Notes: generated by a model not told the origin, from the sequence alone. A DNA stretch of 23,288 bases from Desulfobacteraceae bacterium (GCA_029287875.1 JARFQH010000203.1:1-23288), one strand, 5' to 3'; counted from the first letter of the stretch, positions 1-7,700 are shown. Translations and numbers: made by a program.

Positions 1-84
1 GACCACGGAAGCCGGTCGTTCGACCACTTCGCCGGCGGCGATTTTGTTGGAGATGATTTCGGGAAGAATGCGAATTTTGGACAC
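1..84 (-). CDS. mutL: DNA mismatch repair protein MutL, N-terminal fragment (runs off the window)
   Basis: Only the first 28 codons are present. They read V/M-S-K-I-R-I-L-P-E and continue with NKIAAGEVVERPASVV, the hallmark N-terminus of the MutL GHKL ATPase; the ATP-binding Asn lies just beyond the edge. MutL couples MutS mismatch recognition to strand incision during post-replicative repair. The start is a GTG at 84-82 that shares one base with the TAG stop of the upstream 60-codon gene (TAGTG), so the two are probably translationally coupled. A purine-rich ribosome site (GAGGAGAG) lies just upstream, inside the end of that gene. The frame is open to the left edge. Identification is firm from motif recognition; the rest of the gene cannot be judged. 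Confidence 0.93.
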   Translation of the reverse strand, partial: MSKIRILPEIISNKIAAGEVVERPASVV

Positions 85-266
85 TAAACACTCTCCTCTT
101 TCACAAACCGTTCCAGAAACTCCGTTTCGAGCGGGGACAAATCGAATTTATTGCCGGCCTCTTCGATCAACTTGCCCAATGATTGATCGGGATTGTATTT
201 ACGTTCCTCGATAACCCACTTGGTGGCCCTTCTGATGTTTTCGCTGTCCGGTTGTACGGTCGTCAT
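84..266 (-). CDS. Small conserved-looking hypothetical protein (60 aa)
   Basis: A 60-residue soluble protein with no signal peptide or membrane segment. It is rich in charged residues and looks helical: a segment ending KWVIEERKYNPDQSLGKLIEE is followed by a helix around LETEFLERFVKEE. The ATG at 266 is chosen over an in-frame start 18 codons upstream because AAGGAG stands 6 bases before it. It sits between gatA and mutL on the same strand, with its stop overlapping the mutL GTG by one base, so it is probably co-transcribed and coupled with mutL. I do not recognise the family and assign no function. Coding is supported by the ribosome site, the coupling and the amino-acid make-up. Confidence 0.75.
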   Translation of the reverse strand: MTTVQPDSENIRRATKWVIEERKYNPDQSLGKLIEEAGNKFDLSPLETEFLERFVKEESV

Positions 267-424
267 GTGCGGCTCCTTTTTATTAATTGTGGTGTTGGTC
301 CGTACGCGGGCGCTGGGCAAATCACGCGCGGCCCGAATGTTGATCGGAGGTTAAAAAGCAAGCTCTACATCCTGATCAAGGCGTTCGAAAAACAAATTGC
401 CGGCTGTCCAGTAAGTGCGGGCAC

Positions 425-1885
425 TCATAACAAAGGCTTCCTAATGTGGTGTTCCGTGCTCTGCTCGAAGCCATGTGCCACCTGAAGCAGACGCTCCTCC
501 TCGAAGTGTCTGCCCAGTAACTGAAGACCGATGGGCAAACCGTCAGTGGAAAAACCGCAGGGCAGAGAAATTCCGGGAATTCCGGCCAGGTTGGCGGAGA
601 GGGTAAAGATGTCCGACAGGTACATGGTCAACGGGTCATCTGCTTTTTCACCTATTTTAAATGCGGGCGTAGGCGTCACGGGCGTCAGGATGACATCGCA
701 GCGTTCGAAAGCTTTCTTGAAATCGTCTGTAATGAGCGTTCGAACCTGGGATGCTTTACCGTAGTAGGCCTCGTAGTAACCGGCGGAGAGACAATATGTA
801 CCGATGATGATGCGCCGTTGAACTTCGGCCCCGAAGCCTTTGGAGCGCGTACTGCGATACATATCGATCAAATTTGACGGCGCTCTGTCCCGAAACCCAT
901 ACTTGACACCGTCGAACCGTGCCAGGTTTGAACTGGCTTCCGAGGGGGCAATCACATAATAGACAGCGACGACGTAGGGCGTATGGGGCAATGAAACCGC
1001 CACCCGTTCGGCACCCAGTCCCTCGATGACCCGGGTCGCCTCTTCGACCGCCGCGGCCACATCCGGGTCGAGCCCCTCGATGCCATAGTATTCCCGGGGA
1101 ATGCCCACCTTCAATCCTTTTATACCGCCCCCCAAGACGGCGGTGTAATCCGGAACCTCCGCCGGCACCGAAGTGGAATCGGCCGGGTCGTAACCGGCGA
1201 TGGCGTTCATTACCAGGGCGCAGTCGGCGACACTTCCGGCCAGCGGCCCGATCTGGTCGAGAGAAGACGCAAAGGCCACCAGGCCGTAGCGTGACACGCG
1301 CCCGTAGGTAGGTTTCAAACCCACCACCCCGCAGTGAGCTGCCGGCTGTCGGATAGACCCACCGGTGTCCGATCCGAGAGCAGCAAGACACATATCCGCT
1401 GCCACGGCTGCCGCCGAGCCGCCGCTTGATCCGCCCGGGATGCGCGTCGGGTCCCAGGGATTGCGGGTCAACTTAAACCCCGAATTCTCAGTGGAAGAGC
1501 CCATGGCAAACTCGTCCATGTTGAGTTTTCCGACAAACACGGCCCCGGCCGCTTTTAGCTTTCGGATCACGAAAGCATCGTAAGGCGGCTCGAAATTCTC
1601 GAGAATCCGGGAGGCGCAGGTGGTCCGCAGCCCCTTGGTGCAAATCAAATCCTTTATACCGAGCGGAATGCCGGTAAGCGGTCCGCAGTGACCCTTCCTG
1701 ATGGCGTCGTCGGCTCTGCGGGCCTGCTCGATGGCCTGTTCGGCAGAAATCGTCAAAAAGGCCCCCACCTTGTTTTCAACCGCATCGATTCTCTCCAAGA
1801 CGGCCCGGGTGATTTCCTCTGAAGTAACTTCCTTCTTCTGCAGCAGATCATGGGCCTGGTGAATCATTAATTCGTAGAGATTCAT
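425..1885 (-). CDS. gatA: Aspartyl/glutamyl-tRNA(Asn/Gln) amidotransferase subunit A
   Basis: GatA is the amidase subunit of GatCAB, which converts Glu-tRNA(Gln), and often Asp-tRNA(Asn), to the correctly amidated tRNA using ammonia from glutamine. The 486-residue product has the usual family length and opens MNLYEL. The amidase-signature triad is visible: Lys78 in GIPLGIKD, the cis-Ser153 in PGGSSGGSAAA, and Ser177 in GSDTGGSIRQPA. The ATG at 1885 is preferred because AAGGA lies 7 bases upstream; an adjacent in-frame GTG at 1888 is possible. gatC lies upstream on the same strand, but the gap is about 215 bp and contains a heptamer array, which is wide for a gatCA pair. gatB is not in the window. 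The gene appears intact. Confidence 0.97.
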   Translation of the reverse strand: MNLYELMIHQAHDLLQKKEVTSEEITRAVLERIDAVENKVGAFLTISAEQAIEQARRADDAIRKGHCGPLTGIPLGIKDLICTKGLRTTCASRILENFEPPYDAFVIRKLKAAGAVFVGKLNMDEFAMGSSTENSGFKLTRNPWDPTRIPGGSSGGSAAAVAADMCLAALGSDTGGSIRQPAAHCGVVGLKPTYGRVSRYGLVAFASSLDQIGPLAGSVADCALVMNAIAGYDPADSTSVPAEVPDYTAVLGGGIKGLKVGIPREYYGIEGLDPDVAAAVEEATRVIEGLGAERVAVSLPHTPYVVAVYYVIAPSEASSNLARFDGVKYGFRDRAPSNLIDMYRSTRSKGFGAEVQRRIIIGTYCLSAGYYEAYYGKASQVRTLITDDFKKAFERCDVILTPVTPTPAFKIGEKADDPLTMYLSDIFTLSANLAGIPGISLPCGFSTDGLPIGLQLLGRHFEEERLLQVAHGFEQSTEHHIRKPLL

Positions 1886-2041
1886 CACTTCATCCTTAAT
1901 TGGTACTGCACGCTTCTCATTCTAATTTTTGACCCGATAATTTCATAAAATCTTTTGGCGGAAATGTCCGTGATAAAAGAGATCCCGAGAAACCGATTAT
2001 ATTTTCTCTATCGCTCGAAAAAGCCGCATCGCCGATATGCG

Positions 2042-2096
2042 CAACCCGAAACCGAAACTCGTAACCCGTAACCCGTAACTGGTAACCCGAAACCCG
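2042..2096. repeat. Degenerate heptamer array (TAACCCG / CGGGTTA)
   Basis: About eight tandem units of 6-7 bases, mostly TAACCCG with variants AAACCCG, AAACTCG and TAACTGG, fill the last 55 bases before the gatC stop codon at 2101. On the minus strand, which is the sense of gatC and gatA, the array reads as CGGGTTA repeats with five GGG tracts, so a G-quadruplex in the DNA or mRNA is conceivable. The remaining gatA-gatC spacer (1886-2041) holds only a short inverted repeat (GAGAAA...TTTCTC, near 1988-2009) and no gene. Confidence 0.75.
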
Positions 2097-2100
2097 CTAC

Positions 2101-2388
2101 TCACCCGACCACCTTCGGCACGATAAAACTGCCGTTCTCTTTTTCGGGGGCATTGGTCAAGACCGCATCAGGGTCGAGGTGACTGCTTTGCTCATCTTCC
2201 CGGAAGGCGTTGGTCCGTGAGATAGCATGGGATGTGGGCCGAACACCCTCGGTGTCCACACCTTTGAGCTGATCCACATAATCGAGGACCGTTCCGATTT
2301 GATCGACAAATTTTTCAATGGCGACGGCATCGAGTTCCAGCCGGGCGAGTTGGGCCACGTACAAAATTTCTTCCTTGGTGATTTTCAC
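2101..2388 (-). CDS. gatC: Aspartyl/glutamyl-tRNA amidotransferase subunit C
   Basis: GatC is the small subunit that wraps and stabilises GatA in the GatCAB complex. The 95-residue product has the normal length and the family pattern: an N-terminal helix KITKEEILYVAQLARLEL, a second helix around LDYVDQLKGVDTEGV, then RPTSHA and a C-terminal segment ending FIVPKVVG. The GTG at 2388 is chosen because it gives the typical opening MKITKEE and because GAGAGG lies 5 bases upstream; another GTG two codons earlier (2394) would add MC. It lies upstream of gatA on the same strand. No truncation is seen. Confidence 0.95.
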   Translation of the reverse strand: MKITKEEILYVAQLARLELDAVAIEKFVDQIGTVLDYVDQLKGVDTEGVRPTSHAISRTNAFREDEQSSHLDPDAVLTNAPEKENGSFIVPKVVG

Positions 2389-2491
2389 ACACACCTCTCA
2401 GCGCTAAACGTTGATCACTTCTTCCGCAGGAAAAGGCGATTTCCGGACAAAAACCAGTTCGTTTCAATGCACAGAACGCTGACACCTGAAC

Positions 2492-2636
2492 AGTTTCCGA
2501 TCCAGAAATGTGAATTTTTTTCGCTGGGCAAGGCCGCACAAAGGTTTTTGGCGAGGCGTACTTTATGTACGCCGCAGCCGGAAACCTGCGGAGAACGCCG
2601 CCCAGCGGAAAAAAGGGCCATTTCTGGGCGGAAACT
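2492..2636. repeat. Long imperfect palindromic element, copy A (145 bp)
   Basis: The whole interval is an imperfect inverted repeat centred at 2564, where GGCGTAC (2555-2561) faces GTACGCC (2567-2573). The outer arms pair well: AGTTTCCG...CCAGAAATG on the left with CATTTCTGG...CGGAAACT on the right, followed by TTTTTTCGCTGGGC against GCCCAGCGGAAAAAA. The inner portion is asymmetric and carries GGGCAAGGC on the left and AACGC near GCCCA on the right, shared with copies C and D. The right end overlaps the TAG stop of the SPOR gene (2635-2637), so the element forms that gene's 3' untranslated region. The remaining bases back to the gatC start (2389-2491) hold no gene. Confidence 0.85.
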
Positions 2637-3390
2637 AATTCGTGTCCACCAGTATCGGGCGATACCCCTCTTTTTTCAGTTTTCCGACGATATCAGCGGC
2701 CGCATCCCGGCTGCTGTATCGACCGACTCGGATGCGAAACCAGATCCCTTTCCCGGGGACCATGGCAATGGTTTTATAGGCCGGATAGCCCCGACCCTTC
2801 AGTTTCTTCACCATTGCGTCTGCCTCGGCAAGGTCCTTTAACGAGGCCGCCTGGATCGTTACACTCCGTGTATTACCCAACGATCGGTGGGCGGCCGCAT
2901 ACGCCGATCTTGGATTTCCCCCCTCCGACTGCCCGGCCGATTTGGTTACGGATTTTTTTGCGGCAGTCGTTGCGGTCGGCTCTTTTTGTTCGAGCGGCGG
3001 AGAGTCCTCCTCGCGGGATGAGTTGTCAGACGGCGGATTTTCCTTCGGCTGCCTTGACACGTTGCGCGGCGGCGGATCAGGGGCAATCGGTCCGCTTTTT
3101 TTCAATTCCTCGTAAAACTCGAGTTCGGTTTTAGTTTTCGTTTCGGCAGTTTCCAACTCAACCGGCTCAAGCTGCTTCTTCACATCGGCGGCGATGAGAT
3201 CCTCGAGTTCTCTGGTAAGCTTTTGAATATCGAACTTCACCGGAGCCGTTCCGCGGCCCACTAATATGCCGAGGCCGAACATCCACGCTGCAATCAGGAC
3301 AATCGCAACATACCGCCCCCAAGCAATCCGACGGATTCTGTTCCGGGGAGAGGATTTTCCCGCGGCTTTTTGTTTGCCGTTACTTACCAC
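2635..3390 (-). CDS. SPOR-domain inner-membrane protein
   Basis: A 251-residue protein with a basic cytoplasmic N-terminus, one membrane helix at about residues 27-45 (YVAIVLIAAWMFGLGILVG), a long Pro/Ser/Glu/Lys-rich periplasmic linker (about 75-170), and a C-terminal SPOR repeat (about 173-249: SVTIQAASLKDLAEAD...KGIWFRIRVGRYSSRDAA). SPOR domains bind denuded septal peptidoglycan, so a role in cell-envelope or division-site biology is likely by family; the specific role is unknown. It follows argS by 47 bp and is probably co-transcribed. The GTG at 3390 lacks a clear ribosome site, so the exact start is uncertain. The stop codon lies within palindromic element A. Confidence 0.88.
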   Translation of the reverse strand: MVSNGKQKAAGKSSPRNRIRRIAWGRYVAIVLIAAWMFGLGILVGRGTAPVKFDIQKLTRELEDLIAADVKKQLEPVELETAETKTKTELEFYEELKKSGPIAPDPPPRNVSRQPKENPPSDNSSREEDSPPLEQKEPTATTAAKKSVTKSAGQSEGGNPRSAYAAAHRSLGNTRSVTIQAASLKDLAEADAMVKKLKGRGYPAYKTIAMVPGKGIWFRIRVGRYSSRDAAADIVGKLKKEGYRPILVDTN

Positions 3391-3437
3391 TGTGCTAACG
3401 ATTGCCCAACCACGATTTCATTAAAAGCAGGAAAGCG

Positions 3438-5102
3438 CTACATTTTGTCGGGTGCGTCGACCCCCAGCAGCGCCAGACCGTTTCGGATTACTTTGCGGAT
3501 CGATTCCACGAGGACCAACCGCCCGCGGCTCAGTACCGGGTCTTCCGATAACACCCGGTGTTTGTTGTAATAGGCATGAAAAGCCGCCGCCAGATTCATG
3601 AGGAAAAACGTGATGCGGTGCGGTTCCAGTTTTTCCGCACTGGCGGCAACTGTCTCGGGATATTGGGCGAGGGTTTTGATCAACTGGATTTCTTCTATCT
3701 CCAGGAGGCGCGCGATGGCGGTCTCATCCCACTGGACGTTAGCCATGCCGTTTTCAACTGCCTTGCGAATTATACTTGAAATTCGGGCGTGCACGTACTG
3801 GACATAATAGACCGGGTTTTCGTTCGTCTGCTGTTTGGCCACTTCCAGGTCAAAATCAAGGGGGCTCTCATAATGGCGGGTCAGAAAAATAAAGCGGGCC
3901 GCGTCTTTGCCGACCTCGTCGATGACATCGCGCAGCGTGACGAATTCACCGGCTCGGGTCGACATGGCCACCGGCTGCCCGCCCCGCAGCAGGTTGACCA
4001 ACTGGACCAGGATGACCTGGAACTGATTCCGCTTGTGACCGCAGGCTTCGATAGCTGCCTGCATGCGGGGGATGTAGCCGTGGTGATCCGCACCCCAGAC
4101 ATCGATGACGCGTTGGAATCCGCGCCGGTATTTGTCATTGTGGTAGGCGATATCAGATGCAAAGTAGGTGGTTTGGCCATTTTGGCGAACGACCACCCGG
4201 TCCTTCTCGTCCCCTAAATCGCTGGTCTTGAACCACAAGGCCCCGTCTTTTTCATAAATGATGTCGCGCTCCCTGGATTCGGTCAGGATGCGGTCCACTT
4301 CTCCGGAATCATACAGACTCTGCTCGCTGAACCACTTATCGAATGACACGCCGAACAGGGCGAGGTCTTCGCGGATACCCTCCATTATATCGCCGGCGGC
4401 CGTCCGCGCGCAATACATGACGGCCTCGCCTTCTTCTCGATGGAGCAGACCGTCGCTTTGTTGATCTTTGATCCGCCCGGCAATCTCGCGAATATAATCG
4501 CCCTGATAACAGTCTTCGGGAAAAGGGGCACTCTTTCCAAATAGCTCGCGGTATCTGAGAAATACCGATCGTCCGAGGGTTTGAATCTGCCGGCCCGAGT
4601 CGTTGATGTAGTATTCCCTCTGCACTTCGTAGCCGCAGAACGCCAGAATATTGGCCACACTGTCACCGACGGCGGCACCGCGGCCGTGTCCGACATGCAG
4701 CGGACCGGTCGGATTGGAGCTGACGAACTCCACCTGAACTCTTTGGCCCCCGCCCAATTCCGAGGCACCGAAGCGCCGGTCGGTTTTTTGGATTTCCAGC
4801 AGGACCGGGTGCCAGGCCGCAGGGGTGACGTAAAAATTGATAAAGCCCGGCCCGGCAATTTCGATTTTTTCAAGCAACCGGCCGGAATCGTTCAGCTGAT
4901 CGACAATCGCCTGGGCAACCTTGCGGGGTGCCATCTTTTGCAGGGAAGCGATGACCATGGCGAAGTTGGTCGAAAAATCGCCATGGGCCTCGACCTTGGG
5001 TTTTTCCACATTCACCTCGGGAAAATCGACCGAGGACAGCAACCCTTTCGCCTGGGCTTGCGAGGCGGCTTCGATGATCAATTTCTTAATTCGATTTTTC
5101 AT
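3438..5102 (-). CDS. argS: Arginyl-tRNA synthetase
   Basis: Class I aminoacyl-tRNA synthetase that charges tRNA(Arg). The 554-residue product has the N-terminal Add1-like domain (about 1-90), the HIGH motif as HVGH at 136-139 within FVSSNPTGPLHVGH, the catalytic domain with WGADHHGY (336-343), a degenerate KMSKS equivalent MSTRAG (380-385), typical of ArgRS, and a C-terminal DALR anticodon-binding domain (about 433-554) ending GVDAPDKM. The ATG at 5102 giving MKNRIKKL is chosen on family grounds; the frame extends 11 codons upstream to a TTG. The ribosome site is weak. It is divergent from nikK and is followed by the SPOR gene. Confidence 0.97.
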   Translation of the reverse strand: MKNRIKKLIIEAASQAQAKGLLSSVDFPEVNVEKPKVEAHGDFSTNFAMVIASLQKMAPRKVAQAIVDQLNDSGRLLEKIEIAGPGFINFYVTPAAWHPVLLEIQKTDRRFGASELGGGQRVQVEFVSSNPTGPLHVGHGRGAAVGDSVANILAFCGYEVQREYYINDSGRQIQTLGRSVFLRYRELFGKSAPFPEDCYQGDYIREIAGRIKDQQSDGLLHREEGEAVMYCARTAAGDIMEGIREDLALFGVSFDKWFSEQSLYDSGEVDRILTESRERDIIYEKDGALWFKTSDLGDEKDRVVVRQNGQTTYFASDIAYHNDKYRRGFQRVIDVWGADHHGYIPRMQAAIEACGHKRNQFQVILVQLVNLLRGGQPVAMSTRAGEFVTLRDVIDEVGKDAARFIFLTRHYESPLDFDLEVAKQQTNENPVYYVQYVHARISSIIRKAVENGMANVQWDETAIARLLEIEEIQLIKTLAQYPETVAASAEKLEPHRITFFLMNLAAAFHAYYNKHRVLSEDPVLSRGRLVLVESIRKVIRNGLALLGVDAPDKM

Positions 5103-5139
5103 ATAATATGGAGACGCTAGACGGCGATTTTGCAAAATG

Positions 5140-5178
5140 ATTATAAAACTTTATTAAATATTGAATTTTGAGGGTCAA
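5140..5178 (-). promoter_or_regulatory. Candidate sigma-70 promoter region for argS
   Basis: On the minus strand a TTGACC (5173-5178) is followed after 16 bases by TAATAA (5151-5156), and a perfect TATAAT (5140-5145) lies a little further on without a good -35. Either could serve as the argS promoter. The region is AT-rich and well placed 40-75 bases before the start codon. Assignment is by eye only. Confidence 0.4.
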
Positions 5179-5252
5179 GTCAAGAAAGTTCCACCCCTTT
5201 TAGCCGTCGTGGCCGAACTGGAATATCGCTGAGGGAAAACTCTGTTTTTTTA

Positions 5253-5279
5253 TTGACTGGTCAACCGTATCAATATAAA
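5253..5279 (+). promoter_or_regulatory. Candidate promoter of nikK with a palindrome over the -35
   Basis: TTGACT (5253-5258) and TATAAA (5274-5279) are spaced by 15 bases, slightly short but plausible. The -35 is part of a perfect inverted repeat TTGAC-TG-GTCAA (5253-5264), which could be an operator. No convincing NikR-type long inverted repeat was found. Transcription would start near 5286 and give a leader of about 130 bases before nikK. Confidence 0.4.
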
Positions 5280-5361
5280 AAACGCTCAACGGTCGGTAGA
5301 AGCCGGCAGGAACGCTGTACTAAAAAATTTAACCTCAAATTTGAAGCCGCGATGGTAGTGT

Positions 5362-5396
5362 GCACCACGAAGGTGCCGAATACCCGTGGTTTTTTT
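5362..5396 (+). terminator. Intrinsic terminator in the nikK leader (probable attenuator)
   Basis: ACCACG (5364-5369) pairs with CGTGGT (5385-5390), which runs directly into seven T residues (5390-5396), the form of a rho-independent terminator. It ends only 7 bases before the nikK ribosome site (GAGGGGG, 5404-5410), so it terminates the leader rather than a gene. The same bases can form an exclusive alternative hairpin, GCACC (5362-5366) with GGTGC (5372-5376), and TGGT (5353-5356) can pair with ACCA (5364-5367). The leader upstream does not match a riboswitch I recognise. Confidence 0.6.
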
Positions 5397-5415
5397 GTTT
5401 TTAGAGGGGGAAAAC

Positions 5416-6192
5416 ATGAAAAAAATCTTTATTTTCGCATCGGCATGGATTCCTGTGATTTTGTGGGTAACGACTGCATCGGCCCACTTCGGCATGGTGA
5501 TTCCTTCGGATTCGATGGTCATGCAGGAGGACAACCGCAGCGTTACCCTGCATCTTTCGTTTTCCCATCCCTTTGAGATGGTTGGCATGGAGTTGGTCAA
5601 ACCCAAGGCCTTCGGTGTTGTCGCCAACGGCAAGAAAGAAGATCTCGGCAACGACTTAAAACCCATAAAGGTCATGGATCATTCCGCCTGGCAGGCGGAT
5701 TACGCGATCAAGCGTCCCGGTGTCTACATGTTTTACATGGAACCGCAGCCCTACTGGGAGCCGGCCGAGGATCTCTTCATCATCCACTACACCAAAACGG
5801 TGGTCACGGCCTTTGGAGACGATGAAGGCTGGGATGGAGAAGTCGGCCTGAAAACCGAAATCGTGCCCTTGTCGAAACCTTACGGCCTGTATGCCGGCAA
5901 CGTCTTCCAGGGCATCGTCAAGCTTGACGGTAAGCCGGTGCCATATGCCGCGGTCGAAATCGAATACTACAACAAGGAAAAAAAAGCCGCGGCCCCCACC
6001 GATTACATGGTCACCCAGACCATCAAGGCCGACCGGAACGGGGTGTTCACCTATGCAGCGCCCAAGGCCGGTTGGTGGGGTTTTTCAGCCCTGAACGAAG
6101 CCGACTTCACAATCAAGAAAGACGGCCAGGACAAGGGAGTCGAGATCGGCGCCGTGCTTTGGGTGCATTTTGAATCGTGGCAACAGAAATAA
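5416..6192 (+). CDS. nikK: DUF4198 periplasmic nickel-uptake component (NikK-like)
   Basis: A 258-residue secreted protein: MKKIFIF begins a Sec signal peptide with probable cleavage after ASA at residue 23, leaving a mature N-terminus HFGMVIPS whose leading histidine is typical of this metal-linked family. The body is a beta-rich DUF4198 domain, with a typical motif in the C-terminal half (KLDGKPVPYAAVEIEYYN, then GVFTYAAPKAGWWGFSAL). By family, NikK assists ECF-type nickel/cobalt transport in the periplasm. The ATG at 5416 is fixed by GAGGGGG 5 bases upstream and by the signal peptide; the open frame starts earlier, inside the leader terminator. nikMLQO follows after a porin gene. Nickel rather than cobalt is inferred from the NikK/NikL pairing, not shown by sequence. 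Confidence 0.85.
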   Translation: MKKIFIFASAWIPVILWVTTASAHFGMVIPSDSMVMQEDNRSVTLHLSFSHPFEMVGMELVKPKAFGVVANGKKEDLGNDLKPIKVMDHSAWQADYAIKRPGVYMFYMEPQPYWEPAEDLFIIHYTKTVVTAFGDDEGWDGEVGLKTEIVPLSKPYGLYAGNVFQGIVKLDGKPVPYAAVEIEYYNKEKKAAAPTDYMVTQTIKADRNGVFTYAAPKAGWWGFSALNEADFTIKKDGQDKGVEIGAVLWVHFESWQQK

Positions 6193-6199
6193 AAACGCC

Positions 6200-6307
6200 G
6201 TAAGCGTTCACAGGGCACCGCATCTGCTTTGTTGTCGGGCACTTGAAGTACAAAAGTACGTCTGCGCACCCAACGCCTTGCATCTGCGGCACCCTGTAAA
6301 CGCTTAC
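6200..6307. repeat. Long imperfect palindromic element, copy B (108 bp)
   Basis: An inverted repeat centred at 6253.5, where GTAC-AAAA-GTAC (6248-6259) forms the core. The outer arms GTAAGCGTTCACAGGG and CCCTGTAAACGCTTAC pair with one mismatch (C/T), and the pairing continues more loosely through CCGCATCTGC. The middle is asymmetric. Read on the minus strand it carries GCAAGGC on one side and ACAACAAAGCAG on the other, matching the layout of copies A, C and D, so B is the same family in the opposite orientation. It begins 8 bases after the nikK stop codon. Confidence 0.8.
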
Positions 6308-6334
6308 AATTTGGTGGTTTGAAGCGCATCGGAC

Positions 6335-6360
6335 TTTGCAACCCTGTGAAAAGTTGCAAA
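6335..6360. repeat. Perfect 8-bp stem hairpin
   Basis: TTTGCAAC (6335-6342) and GTTGCAAA (6353-6360) are perfect inverted repeats around a 10-base loop CCTGTGAAAA. It lies between palindrome B and the porin gene. There is no T tract, so it may be an operator or an mRNA structure; no function can be assigned. The bases from 6361 to 6437 hold nothing else recognisable. Confidence 0.5.
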
Positions 6361-6451
6361 TCGCCGTTACGTTTGTGAAAATGGATGCTGCCTCTCAACT
6401 GAAAATGGATAACCCATATCGCAATTATTCATGATTCGAGGAGATGGCTTG

Positions 6452-7669
6452 ATGATGCGAAAACAACTGGTGATCGTGTTGACGTGTTTGATGATGGCGG
6501 TGCTGGATGCTCGGGCGGAGGATGCAGCTACCCGGCAGGAGATCGATCAACTCAAGCAGCGGATCGAGGAACTGGAAAAGAAGCAGGAAGAAGATGAAGA
6601 AGAGTTCGGCAAGCTGTCCGATCTGGCCAAGTACGTGTCCATCGGCGGGGTCCTGTCCGGTGCTTACCAGTATGAATGGGTCAGCGGCCCCTCTGACCCT
6701 GATGATTTAGGCCGCGGAGCGGTTGCGATTCAACCGGAAGTCGGCATCACCCCCACCGAGAACGACGAGATTTTCTTCCTGTTCGGTTTTGCCGCCGGCA
6801 ACGGTCTGCCCGGTGTCACCCCTTTCATCCTGGCGCCTTGGGCGGCCGGCCTGGAAGACGATGTCAAGGACATCAACGGCCGCAACCGGGACTACCTGCT
6901 GCAAGCCTGGTACAAGCACACCTTCGCGTTCAGCGAAGACCACTCGCTGGGATTGACCGGCGGGATTATCGACTCTACGGATTACCTGGACGACAACGCC
7001 TATGCCAACGACGAGTACACCCAGTTCATGAACGAGGCCTTGGCCAATGCCTCCAATGGGATTCTCCCTTCATGGGATATCGGCGGCGCCCTGGAGTGGG
7101 ACTACGGCCGATTCGGGGTCAGGGGCGTATACATGAACGTGGGCGAAAACGACGACGGCAACAACTTCAATTTTTACGGCGCCGAGGTGATGGTCACCCT
7201 GGAGACGCCTCTCGGGGAAGGCCACTACCGGGTGAACTACAATTTCACCAGTAAGGCGTTCCTCGATCCAGACGGCACCTCAGAGGAACAGCGGGATGTT
7301 CTCATTTTTTCCTTCGATCAGGAATTGGGCGACATCTTCGGCGCCTGGGTCCGTTTTGCCTTCGGCTCCGACAAAGCGCTGGTCGACTACAAGAGCTTAT
7401 ACTCGGGCGGCATCAATATCAGCGGCAGGTGGTGGGGCCGCGAACAGGACACCATCGGTATCGGCTACGGCTACCTGGACGGTCCCGAGCAGACCGAAGA
7501 GAGCGTTAAGTATACCCACGTGGCGGAGGGTTATGTGCGCTTCGGCCTGAATGATTTTCTTTCTCTGACGTTCGATTTGCAGTACATGAAAGACACGTAT
7601 GTCGACACCGCCAGCGACAACGACGTGGACGGATGGATCGCCGGGGTGCGGATGACGGCAGAGTTCTGA
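6452..7669 (+). CDS. Outer-membrane porin with N-terminal coiled coil (OprB/LbtU-like)
   Basis: A 405-residue protein with a signal peptide (MMRKQLVIVLTCLMMAVLDARA), then a heptad coiled coil (about residues 23-50, IDQLKQRIEELEKKQ), then alternating beta-strand sequence typical of a 16-18 strand porin: GGINISGRWWGREQDTIGIGYGY near the end and a C-terminal Phe (MTAEF) as needed for BAM recognition. The family placement (carbohydrate-selective OprB or LbtU type) is by impression only. The ATG at 6452 is chosen because GAGGAG (6438-6443) is 8 bases upstream; another ATG at 6431 starts before it. Its position between nikK and nikM suggests that it passes nickel, cobalt or a metal chelate through the outer membrane. 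It is flanked by palindromes B and C. Confidence 0.85.
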   Translation: MMRKQLVIVLTCLMMAVLDARAEDAATRQEIDQLKQRIEELEKKQEEDEEEFGKLSDLAKYVSIGGVLSGAYQYEWVSGPSDPDDLGRGAVAIQPEVGITPTENDEIFFLFGFAAGNGLPGVTPFILAPWAAGLEDDVKDINGRNRDYLLQAWYKHTFAFSEDHSLGLTGGIIDSTDYLDDNAYANDEYTQFMNEALANASNGILPSWDIGGALEWDYGRFGVRGVYMNVGENDDGNNFNFYGAEVMVTLETPLGEGHYRVNYNFTSKAFLDPDGTSEEQRDVLIFSFDQELGDIFGAWVRFAFGSDKALVDYKSLYSGGINISGRWWGREQDTIGIGYGYLDGPEQTEESVKYTHVAEGYVRFGLNDFLSLTFDLQYMKDTYVDTASDNDVDGWIAGVRMTAEF

Positions 7670-7700
7670 TGTTGAAGACCCTTCTGCGCGCCGTATCGAC

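Noticed and set aside
756..1391. A 211-codon minus-strand open frame within gatA
   Set aside because: It lies inside gatA on the same strand in another frame, and its Arg/Gly-rich composition is typical of a shadow frame.
5281..5360. Possible cobalamin riboswitch in the nikK leader (AGCCGGCAGGAACGCTGT)
   Set aside because: A few words resemble B12-riboswitch segments, but the conserved GCCACTG box and the remaining core are absent, so only an unclassified attenuator is claimed.
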